NCBI GenBank assembly: GCA_964020085.1 | Contig: CAXHUQ010000839.1 | Span: 1 to 64,000, forward strand | DNA from: Micromussa lordhowensis | Taxonomy: Eukaryota; Cnidaria; Anthozoa; Scleractinia; Lobophylliidae | Reading direction: 5' to 3' | DNA: 64,000 nucleotides | In this document: positions 1 to 11,100 of the stretch, in pieces | Position numbering within the stretch: the stretch's first letter is position 1 | Layout: every line of letters starts with the position of its first letter | Program-made: the position numbers and the translations under genes | The notes under the pieces: model-generated | The model's database searches: none | Seen by the model: only the letters and a program-made list of their open reading frames with translations | What the model was told of the DNA's origin: nothing

Positions 1-293
1 CTTCGCATTTGGACCCGGACCGACCCCGGGAGTGCTTTGGTGGTATTAGTTTGCAAAGTTGCGACGCGCGCAAAGTTCGGCTAATTAGCAAACGGGCTGG
101 TTAGCATAGTGCGAGATGTCGCGCAGCTCCGAAACTTTGCATGTGGACCCGGACCCACCCCAGGAGTGCTTTGGTGCCATTAGTTTGCCAAGTTGCGACA
201 CGCGTCAAGCTCGGCTAACGAGTCAGCCAGCCGGCCACGCCTGGGGATCTGCGGGCTGATTAGCATAGTGGGAGATTTCGCGCAGCTCCGATA
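1..293 (+). repeat. Reference satellite unit: dimer of a 134-bp and a 159-bp half
   Basis: The unit contains two related halves. Half A (1-134) starts cttcgcatttggacccgg and half B (135-293) starts ctttgcatgtggacccgg. Both contain aggagtgctttgg or gggagtgctttgg, a tattag/cattag-tttgc stretch, gttgcgac, cggctaa, ttagcatagtg and cgcgcagctccga in the same order. Half B is 25 bp longer, mainly through a segment around gccagccggccacgcctgggg that half A lacks. The 293-bp unit therefore arose by dimerisation of an ancestral monomer of about 134-159 bp, followed by divergence of the halves and amplification of the dimer. Confidence 0.9.
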
Positions 294-325
294 CTTCGCA
301 TTTGGACCCGGACCGACCCCGGGAG
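254..325 (+). promoter_or_regulatory. tRNA-like RNA polymerase III promoter motifs in the satellite (candidate)
   Basis: Seen: TAGCATAGTGG at 261-271 matches the tRNA A-box consensus TRGCNNAGTGG at every position. GACCGACCC at 311-319 matches the B-box core GWTCRANNC with one mismatch, 50 bp downstream, a spacing within the usual range. The B-box lies in CCCGGACCGACCCCGGG, which can fold as a 5-bp stem with a 7-nt loop, the geometry of a tRNA T-arm. The motifs recur in every 293-bp unit. Half A also has an A-box-like ttagcatagtgcgag, but its downstream T-arm-like sequence in half B is degraded. Inference: the monomer may descend from a tRNA or tRNA-derived SINE. The region between the arms is about 5 nt longer than in a tRNA, and no anticodon arm is convincing. 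Confidence 0.3.
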
Positions 326-1367
326 TGCTTTGGTGGTATTAGTTTGCAAAGTTGCGACGCGCGCAAAGTTCGGCTAATTAGCAAACGGGCTGGTTAGCAT
401 AGTGCGAGATGTCGCGCAGCTCCGAAACTTTGCATGTGGACCCGGACCCACCCCAGGAGTGCTTTGGTGCCATTAGTTTGCCAAGTTGCGACACGCGTCA
501 AGCTCGGCTAACGAGTCAGCCAGCCGGCCACGCCTGGGGATCTGCGGGCTGATTAGCATAGTGGGAGATTTCGCGCAGCTCCGATACTTCGCATTTGGAC
601 CCGGACCGACCCCGGGAGTGCTTTGGTGGTATTAGTTTGCAAAGTTGCGACGCGCGCAAAGTTCGGCTAATTAGCAAACGGGCTGGTTAGCATAGTGCGA
701 GATGTCGCGCAGCTCCGAAACTTTGCATGTGGACCCGGACCCACCCCAGGAGTGCTTTGGTGCCATTAGTTTGCCAAGTTGCGACACGCGTCAAGCTCGG
801 CTAACGAGTCAGCCAGCCGGCCACGCCTGGGGATCTGCGGGCTGATTAGCATAGTGGGAGATTTCGCGCAGCTCCGATACTTCGCATTTGGACCCGGACC
901 GACCCCGGGAGTGCTTTGGTGGTATTAGTTTGCAAAGTTGCGACGCGCGCAAAGTTCGGCTAATTAGCAAACGGGCTGGTTAGCATAGTGCGAGATGTCG
1001 CGCAGCTCCGAAACTTTGCATGTGGACCCGGACCCACCCCAGGAGTGCTTTGGTGCCATTAGTTTGCCAAGTTGCGACACGCGTCAAGCTCGGCTAACGA
1101 GTCAGCCAGCCGGCCACGCCTGGGGATCTGCGGGCTGATTAGCATAGTGGGAGATTTCGCGCAGCTCCGATACTTCGCATTTGGACCCGGACCGACCCCG
1201 GGAGTGCTTTGGTGGTATTAGTTTGCAAAGTTGCGACGCGCGCAAAGTTCGGCTAATTAGCAAACGGGCTGGTTAGCATAGTGCGAGATGTCGCGCAGCT
1301 CCGAAACTTTGCATGTGGACCCGGACCCACCCCAGGAGTGCTTTGGTGCCATTAGTTTGCCAAGTTG

Positions 1368-3754
1368 TGACAGGCGTCAAGCTCGGCTAACGAGTCAGCC
1401 AGCCGGCCACGCCTGGGGATCTGCGGGCTGATTAGCATAGTGGGAGATTTCGCGCAGCTCCGATACTTCGCATTTGGACCCGGACCGACCCCGGGAGTGC
1501 TTTGGTGGTATTAGTTTGCAAAGTTGCGACGCGCGCAAAGTTCGGCTAATTAGCAAACGGGCTGGTTAGCATAGTGCGAGATGTCGCGCAGCTCCGAAAC
1601 TTTGCATGTGGACCTGGACCCACCCCAGGAGTGCTTTGGTGCCATTAGTTTGCCAAGTTGCGACACGCGTCAAGCTCGGCTAACGAGTCAGCCAGCCGGC
1701 CACGCCTGGGGATCTGCGGGCTGATTAGCATAGTGGGAGATTTCGCGCAGCTCCGATACTTCGCATTTGGACCCGGACCGACCCCGGGAGTGCTTTGGTG
1801 GTATTAGTTTGCAAAGTTGCGACGCGCGCAAAGTTCGGCTAATTAGCAAACGGGCTGGTTAGCATACTGCGAGATGTCGCGCAGCTCCGAAACTTTGCAT
1901 GTGGACCCGGACCCACCGCAGGAGTGCTTTGGTGCCATTAGTTTGCCAAGTTGCGACACGCGTCAAGCTCGGCTAACGAGTCAGCCAGCCGGCCACGCCT
2001 GGGGATCTGTGGGCTGATTAGCATAGTGGGAGATTTCGCGCAGCTCCGATACTTCGCATTTGGACCCGGACCGACCCCGGGAGTGCTTTGGTGGTATTAG
2101 TTTGCAAAGTTGCGACGCGCGCAAAGTTCGGCTAATTAGCAAACGGGCTGGTTAGCATAGTGCGAGATGTCGCGCAGCTCCGAAACTTTGCATGTGGACC
2201 CGGACCCACCCCAGGAGTGCTTTGGTGCCATTAGTTTGCCAAGTTGCGACACGCGTCAAGCTCGGCTAACGAGTCAGCCAGCCGGCCAAGCCTGGGGATC
2301 TGCGGGCTGATTAGCATAGTGGGAGATTTCGCGCAGCTCCGATACTTCGCATTTGGACCCGGACCGACCCCGGGAGTGCTTTGGTGGTATTAGTTTGCAA
2401 AGTTGCGACGCGCGCAAAGTTCGGCTAATTAGCAAACGGGCTGGTTAGCATAGTGCGAGATGTCGCGCAGCTCCGAAACTTTGCATGTGGACCCGGACCC
2501 ACCCCAGGAGTGCTTTGGTGCCATTAGTTTGCCAAGTTGCGACACGCGTCAAGCTCGGCTAACGAGTCAGCCAGCCGGCCACGCCTGGGGATCTGCGGGC
2601 TGATTAGCATAGTGGGAGATTTCGCGCAGCTCCGATACTTCGCATTTGGACCCGGACCGACCCCGGGAGTGCTTTGGTGGTATTAGTTTGCAAAGTTGCG
2701 ACGCGCGCAAAGTTCGGCTAATTAGCAAACTGGCTGGTTAGCATAGTGCGAGATGTCGCGCAGCTCCGAAACTTTGCATGTGGACCCGGACCCACCCCAG
2801 GAGTGCTTTGGTGCCATTAGTTTGCCAAGTTGCGACACGCGTCAAGCTCGGCTAACGAGTCAGCCAGCCGGCCACGCCTGGGGATCTGCGGGCTGATTAG
2901 CATAGTGGGAGATTTCGCGCAGCTCCGATACTTCGCATTTGGACCCGGACCGACCCCGGGAGTGCTTTGGTGGTATTAGTTTGCAAAGTTGCGACGCGCG
3001 CAAAGTTCGGCTAATTAGCAAACGGGCTGGTTAGCATAGTGCGAGATGTCGCGCAGCTCCGAAACTTTGCATGTGGACCTGGACCCACCCCAGGAGTGCT
3101 TTGGTGCCATTAGTTTGCCAAGTTGCGACACGCGTCAAGCTCGGCTAACGAGTCAGCCAGCCGGCCACGCCTGGGGATCTGCGGGCTGATTAGCATAGTG
3201 GGAGATTTCGCGCAGCTCCGATACTTCGCATTTGGACCCGGACCGACCCCGGGAGTGCTTTGGTGGTATTAGTTTGCAAAGTTGCGACGCGCGCAAAGTT
3301 CGGCTAATTAGCAAACGGGCTGGTTAGCATACTGCGAGATGTCGCGCAGCTCCGAAACTTTGCATGTGGACCCGGACCCAGCGCAGGAGTGCTTTGGTGC
3401 CATTAGTTTGCCAAGTTGCGACACGCGTCAAGCTCGGCTAACGAGTCAGCCAGCCGGCCACGCCTGGGGATCTGTGGGCTGATTAGCATAGTGGGAGATT
3501 TCGCGCAGCTCCGATACTTCGCATTTGGACCCGGACCGACCCCGGGAGTGCTTTGGTGGTATTAGTTTGCAAAGTTGCGACGCGCGCAAAGTTCGGCTAA
3601 TTAGCAAACGGGCTGGTTAGCATAGTGCGAGATGTCGCGCAGCTCCGAAACTTTGCATGTGGACCCGGACCCACCCCAGGAGTGCTTTGGTGCCATTAGT
3701 TTGCCAAGTTGCGACACGCGTCAAGCTCGGCTAACGAGTCAGCCAGCCGGCCAA
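1368..3754 (+). repeat. Higher-order satellite module, copy 1
   Basis: A string of diagnostic variants marks this run of about 9 units: tgtgacagg (1368), gacctgg (1615), catactg (1867), ccgcagg (1918), tctgtgg (2010), ccaagcc (2289) and aactggc (2731), then the middle set again at 3080, 3332, 3383, 3475 and 3754. Each repeated variant is displaced by exactly 1465 bp, which is five units. Copy 1 has a private g at 3381. Confidence 0.9.
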
Positions 3755-5113
3755 GCCTGGGGATCTGCGGGCTGATTAGCATAGTGGGAGATTTCGCGCA
3801 GCTCCGATACTTCGCATTTGGACCCGGACCGACCCCGGGAGTGCTTTGGTGGTATTAGTTTGCAAAGTTGCGACGCGCGCAAAGTTCGGCTAATTAGCAA
3901 ACGGGCTGGTTAGCATAGTGCGAGATGTCGCGCAGCTCCGAAACTTTGCATGTGGACCCGGACCCACCCCAGGAGTGCTTTGGTGCCATTAGTTTGCCAA
4001 GTTGCGACACGCGTCAAGCTCGGCTAACGAGTCAGCCAGCCGGCCACGCCTGGGGATCTGCGGGCTGATTAGCATAGTGGGAGATTTCGCGCAGCTCCGA
4101 TACTTCGCATTTGGACCCGGACCGACCCCGGGAGTGCTTTGGTGGTATTAGTTTGCAAAGTTGCGACGCGCGCAAAGTTCGGCTAATTAGCAAACGGGCT
4201 GGTTAGCATAGTGCGAGATGTCGCGCAGCTCCGAAACTTTGCATGTGGACCCGGACCCACCCCAGGAGTGCTTTGGTGCCATTAGTTTGCCAAGTTGCGA
4301 CACGCGTCAAGCTCGGCTAACGAGTCAGCCAGCCGGCCACGCCTGGGGATCTGCGGGCTGATTAGCATAGTGGGAGATTTCGCGCAGCTCCGATACTTCG
4401 CATTTGGACCCGGACCGACCCCGGGAGTGCTTTGGTGGTATTAGTTTGCAAAGTTGCGACGCGCGCAAAGTTCGGCTAATTAGCAAACGGGCTGGTTAGC
4501 ATAGTGCGAGATGTCGCGCAGCTCCGAAACTTTGCATGTGGACCCGGACCCACCCCAGGAGTGCTTTGGTGCCATTAGTTTGCCAAGTTGCGACACGCGT
4601 CAAGCTCGGCTAACGAGTCAGCCAGCCAGCCACGCCTGGGGATCTGCGGGCTGATTAGCATAGTGGGAGATTTCGCGCAGCTCCGATACTTCGCATTTGG
4701 ACCCGGACCGACCCCGGGAGTGCTTTGGTGGTATTAGTTTGCAAAGTTGCGACGCGCGCAAAGTTCGGCTAATTAGCAAACGGGCTGGTTAGCATAGTGC
4801 GAGATGTCGCGCAGCTCCGAAACTTTGCATGTGGACCCGGACCCACCCCAGGAGTGCTTTGGTGCCATTAGTTTGCCAAGTTGCGACACGCGTCAAGCTC
4901 GGCTAACGAGTCAGCCAGCCGGCCACGCCTGGGGATCTGCGGGCTGATTAGCATAGTGGGAGATTTCGCGCAGCTCCGATACTTCGCATTTGGACCCGGA
5001 CCGACCCCGGGAGTGCTTTGGTGGTATTAGTTTGCAAAGTTGCGACGCGCGCAAAGTTCGGCTAATTAGCAAACGGGCTGGTTAGCATAGTGCGAGATGT
5101 CGCGCAGCTCCGA

Positions 5114-8100
5114 CACTTTGCATGTGGACCCGGACCCACCCCAGGAGTGCTTTGGTGCCATTAGTTTGCCAAGTTGCGACACGCGTCAAGCTCGGCTAAC
5201 GAGTCAGCCAGCCGGCCACGCCTGGGGATCTGCGGGCTGATTAGCATAGTGGGAGATTTCGCGCAGCTCCGATACTTCGCATTTGGACCCGGACCGACCC
5301 CGGGAGTGCTTTGGTGGTATTAGTTTGCAAAGTTGCGACGCGCGCAAAGTTCGGCTAATTAGCAAACGGGCTGGTTAGCATAGTGCGAGATGTCGCGCAG
5401 CTCCGAAACTTTGCATGTGGACCCGGACCCACCCCAGGAGTGCTTTGGTGCCATTAGTTTGCCAAGTTGCGACACGCGTCAAGCTCGGCTAACGAGTCAG
5501 CCAGCCGGCCACGCCTGGGGATCTGCGGGCTGATTAGCATAGTGGGAGATTTCGCGCAGCTCCGATACTTCGCATTTGGACCCGGACCGACCCCGGGAGT
5601 GCTTTGGTGGTATTAGTTTGCAAAGTTGCGACGCGCGCAAAGTTCGGCTAATTAGCAAACGGGCTGGTTAGCATAGTGCGAGATGTCGCGCAGCTCCGAA
5701 ACTTTGCATGTGGACCCGGACCCACCCCAGGAGTGCTTTGGTGCCATTAGTTTGCCAAGTTGCGACACGCGTCAAGCTCGGCTAACGAGTCAGCCAGCCG
5801 GCCACGCCTGGGGATCTGCGGGCTGATTAGCATAGTGGGAGATTTCGCGCAGCTCCGATACTTCGCATTTGGACCCGGACCGACCCCGGGAGTGCTTTGG
5901 TGGTATTAGTTTGCAAAGTTGCGACGCGCGCAAAGTTCGGCTAATTAGCAAACGGGCTGGTTAGCATAGTGCGAGATGTCGCGCAGCTCCGAAACTTTGC
6001 ATGTGGACCCGGACCCACCCCAGGAGTGCTTTGGTGCCATTAGTTTGCCAAGTTGTGACAGGCGTCAAGCTCGGCTAACGAGTCAGCCAGCCGGCCACGC
6101 CTGGGGATCTGCGGGCTGATTAGCATAGTGGGAGATTTCGCGCAGCTCCGATACTTCGCATTTGGACCCGGACCGACCCCGGGAGTGCTTTGGTGGTATT
6201 AGTTTGCAAAGTTGCGACGCGCGCAAAGTTCGGCTAATTAGCAAACGGGCTGGTTAGCATAGTGCGAGATGTCGCGCAGCTCCGAAACTTTGCATGTGGA
6301 CCTGGACCCACCCCAGGAGTGCTTTGGTGCCATTAGTTTGCCAAGTTGCGACACGCGTCAAGCTCGGCTAACGAGTCAGCCAGCCGGCCACGCCTGGGGA
6401 TCTGCGGGCTGATTAGCATAGTGGGAGATTTCGCGCAGCTCCAATACTTCGCATTTGGACCCGGACCGACCCCGGGAGTGCTTTGGTGGTATTAGTTTGC
6501 AAAGTTGCGACGCGCGCAAAGTTCGGCTAATTAGCAAACGGGCTGGTTAGCATAGTGCGAGATGTCGCGCAGCTCCGAAACTTTGCATGTGGACCCGGAC
6601 CCACCCCAGGAGTGCTTTGGTGCCATTAGTTTGCCAAGTTGCGACACGCGTCAAGCTCGGCTAACGAGTCAGCCAGCCGGCCACGCCTGGGGATCTGCGG
6701 GCTGATTAGCATAGTGGGAGATTTCGCGCAGCTCCGATACTTCGCATTTGGACCCGGACCGACCCCGGGAGTGCTTTGGTGGTATTAGTTTGCAAAGTTG
6801 CGACGCGCGCAAAGTTCGGCTAATTAGCAAACGGGCTGGTTAGCATAGTGCGAGATGTCGCGCAGCTCCGAAACTTTGCATGTGGACCCGGACCCACCCC
6901 AGGAGTGCTTTGGTGCCATTAGTTTGCCAAGTTGCGACACGCGTCAAGCTCGGCTAACGAGTCAGCCAGCCGGCCACGCCTGGGGATCTGCGGGCTGATT
7001 AGCATAGTGGGAGATTTCGCGCAGCTCCGATACTTCGCATTTGGACCCGGACCGACCCCGGGAGTGCTTTGGTGGTATTAGTTTGCAAAGTTGCGACGCG
7101 CGCAAAGTTCGGCTAATTAGCAAACGGGCTGGTTAGCATAGTGCGAGATGTCGCGCAGCTCCGAAACTTTGCATGTGGACCCGGACCCACCCCAGGAGTG
7201 CTTTGGTGCCATTAGTTTGCCAAGTTGTGACAGGCGTCAAGCTCGGCTAACGAGTCAGCCAGCCGGCCACGCCTGGGGATCTGCGGGCTGATTAGCATAG
7301 TGGGAGATTTCGCGCAGCTCCGATACTTCGCATTTGGACCCGGACCGACCCCGGGAGTGCTTTGGTGGTATTAGTTTGCAAAGTTGCGACGCGCGCAAAG
7401 TTCGGCTAATTAGCAAACGGGCTGGTTAGCATAGTGCGAGATGTCGCGCAGCTCCGAAACTTTGCATGTGGACCTGGACCCACCCCAGGAGTGCTTTGGT
7501 GCCATTAGTTTGCCAAGTTGCGACACGCGTCAAGCTCGGCTAACGAGTCAGCCAGCCGGCCACGCCTGGGGATCTGCGGGCTGATTAGCATAGTGGGAGA
7601 TTTCGCGCAGCTCCGATACTTCGCATTTGGACCCGGACCGACCCCGGGAGTGCTTTGGTGGTATTAGTTTGCAAAGTTGCGACGCGCGCAAAGTTCGGCT
7701 AATTAGCAAACGGGCTGGTTAGCATACTGCGAGATGTCGCGCAGCTCCGAAACTTTGCATGTGGACCCGGACCCACCGCAGGAGTGCTTTGGTGCCATTA
7801 GTTTGCCAAGTTGCGACACGCGTCAAGCTCGGCTAACGAGTCAGCCAGCCGGCCACGCCTGGGGATCTGTGGGCTGATTAGCATAGTGGGAGATTTCGCG
7901 CAGCTCCGATACTTCGCATTTGGACCCGGACCGACCCCGGGAGTGCTTTGGTGGTATTAGTTTGCAAAGTTGCGACGCGCGCAAAGTTCGGCTAATTAGC
8001 AAACGGGCTGGTTAGCATAGTGCGAGATGTCGCGCAGCTCCGAAACTTTGCATGTGGACCCGGACCCACCCCAGGAGTGCTTTGGTGCCATTAGTTTGCC

Positions 8101-11100
8101 AAGTTGCGACACGCGTCAAGCTCGGCTAACGAGTCAGCCAGCCGGCCAAGCCTGGGGATCTGCGGGCTGATTAGCATAGTGGGAGATTTCGCGCAGCTCC
8201 GATACTTCGCATTTGGACCCGGACCGACCCCGGGAGTGCTTTGGTGGTATTAGTTTGCAAAGTTGCGACGCGCGCAAAGTTCGGCTAATTAGCAAACGGG
8301 CTGGTTAGCATAGTGCGAGATGTCGCGCAGCTCCGAAACTTTGCATGTGGACCCGGACCCACCCCAGGAGTGCTTTGGTGCCATTAGTTTGCCAAGTTGC
8401 GACACGCGTCAAGCTCGGCTAACGAGTCAGCCAGCCGGCCACGCCTGGGGATCTGCGGGCTGATTAGCATAGTGGGAGATTTCGCGCAGCTCCGATACTT
8501 CGCATTTGGACCCGGACCGACCCCGGGAGTGCTTTGGTGGTATTAGTTTGCAAAGTTGCGACGCGCGCAAAGTTCGGCTAATTAGCAAACTGGCTGGTTA
8601 GCATAGTGCGAGATGTCGCGCAGCTCCGAAACTTTGCATGTGGACCCGGACCCACCCCAGGAGTGCTTCGGTGCCATTAGTTTGCCAAGTTGCGACACGC
8701 GTCAAGCTCGGCTAACGAGTCAGCCAGCCGGCCACGCCTGGGGATCTGCGGGCTGATTAGCATAGTGGGAGATTTCGCGCAGCTCCGATACTTCGCATTT
8801 GGACCCGGACCGACCCCGGGAGTGCTTTGGTGGTATTAGTTTGCAAAGTTGCGACGCGCGCAAAGTTCGGCTAATTAGCAAACGGGCTGGTTAGCATAGT
8901 GCGAGATGTCGCGCAGCTCCGAAACTTTGCATGTGGACCTGGACCCACCCCAGGAGTGCTTTGGTGCCATTAGTTTGCCAAGTTGCGACACGCGTCAAGC
9001 TCGGCTAACGAGTCAGCCAGCCGGCCACGCCTGGGGATCTGCGGGCTGATTAGCATAGTGGGAGATTTCGCGCAGCTCCGATACTTCGCATTTGGACCCG
9101 GACCGACCCCGGGAGTGCTTTGGTGGTATTAGTTTGCAAAGTTGCGACGCGCGCAAAGTTCGGCTAATTAGCAAACGGGCTGGTTAGCATACTGCGAGAT
9201 GTCGCGCAGCTCCGAAACTTTGCATGTGGACCCGGACCCACCGCAGGAGTGCTTTGGTGCCATTAGTTTGCCAAGTTGCGACACGCGTCAAGCTCGGCTA
9301 ACGAGTCAGCCAGCCGGCCACGCCTGGGGATCTGTGGGCTGATTAGCATAGTGGGAGATTTCGCGCAGCTCCGATACTTCGCATTTGGACCCGGACCGAC
9401 CCCGGGAGTGCTTTGGTGGTATTAGTTTGCAAAGTTGCGACGCGCGCAAAGTTCGGCTAATTAGCAAACGGGCTGGTTAGCATAGTGCGAGATGTCGCGC
9501 AGCTCCGAAACTTTGCATGTGGACCCGGACCCACCCCAGGAGTGCTTTGGTGCCATTAGTTTGCCAAGTTGCGACACGCGTCAAGCTCGGCTAACGAGTC
9601 AGCCAGCCGGCCAAGCCTGGGGATCTGCGGGCTAATTAGCATAGTGGGAGATTTCGCGCAGCTCCGATACTTCGCATTTGGACCCGGACCGACCCCGGGA
9701 GTGCTTTGGTGGTATTAGTTTGCAAAGTTGCGACGCGCGCAAAGTTCGGCTAATTAGCAAACGGGCTGGTTAGCATAGTGCGAGATGTCGCGCAGCTCCG
9801 AAACTTTGCATGTGGACCCGGACCCACCCCAGGAGTGCTTTGGTGCCATTAGTTTGCCAAGTTGCGACACGCGTCAAGCTCGGCTAACGAGTCAGCCAGC
9901 CGGCCACGCCTGGGGATCTGCGGGCTGATTAGCATAGTGGGAGATTTCGCGCAGCTCCGATACTTCGCATTTGGACCCGGACCGACCCCGGGAGTGCTTT
10001 GGTGGTATTAGTTTGCAAAGTTGCGACGCGCGCAAAGTTCGGCTAATTAGCAAACGGGCTGGTTAGCATAGTGCGAGATGTCGCGCAGCTCCGAAACTTT
10101 GCATGTGGACCCGGACCCACCCCAGGAGTGCTTTGGTGCCATTAGTTTGCCAAGTTGCGACACGCGTCAAGCTCGGCTAACGAGTCAGCCAGCCGGCCAC
10201 GCCTGGGGATCTGCGGGCTGATTAGCATAGTGGGAGATTTCGCGCAGCTCCGATACTTCGCATTTGGACCCGGACCGACCCCGGGAGTGCTTTGGTGGTA
10301 TTAGTTTGCAAAGTTGCGACGCGCGCAAAGTTCGGCTAATTAGCAAACGGGCTGGTTAGCATAGTGCGAGATGTCGCGCAGCTCCGAAACTTTGCATGTG
10401 GACCCGGACCCACCCCAGGAGTGCTTTGGTGCCATTAGTTTGCCAAGTTGCGACACGCGTCAAGCTCGGCTAACGAGTCAGCCAGCCGGCCACGCCTGGG
10501 GATCTGCGGGCTGATTAGCATAGTGGGAGATTTCGCGCAGCTCCGATACTTCGCATTTGAACCCGGACCGACCCCGGGAGTGCTTTGGTGGTATTAGTTT
10601 GCAAAGTTGCGACGCGCGCAAAGTTCGGCTAATTAGCAAACGGGCTGGTTAGCATAGTGCGAGATGTCGCGCAGCTCCGAAACTTTGCATGTGGACCCGG
10701 ACCCACCCCAGGAGTGCTTTGGTGCCATTAGTTTGCCAAGTTGCGACACGCGTCAAGCTCGGCTAACGAGTCAGCCAGCCGGCCACGCCTGGGGATCTGC
10801 GGGCTGATTAGCATAGTGGGAGATTTCGCGCAGCTCCGATACTTCGCATTTGAACCCGGACCGACCCCGGGAGTGCTTTGGTGGTATTAGTTTGCAAAGT
10901 TGCGACGCGCGCAAAGTTCGGCTAATTAGCAAACGGGCTGGTTAGCATAGTGCGAGATGTCGCGCAGCTCCGAAACTTTGCATGTGGACCCGGACCCACC
11001 CCAGGAGTGCTTTGGTGCCATTAGTTTGCCAAGTTGCGACACGCGTCAAGCTCGGCTAACGAGTCAGCCAGCCGGCCACGCCTGGGGATCTGCGGGCTGA

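Noticed and set aside
1..293. CENP-B box in the satellite unit
   Set aside because: cttcgcatttggacccgga begins like the box (TTCG) but lacks the required A and CGGG positions at the right spacing.
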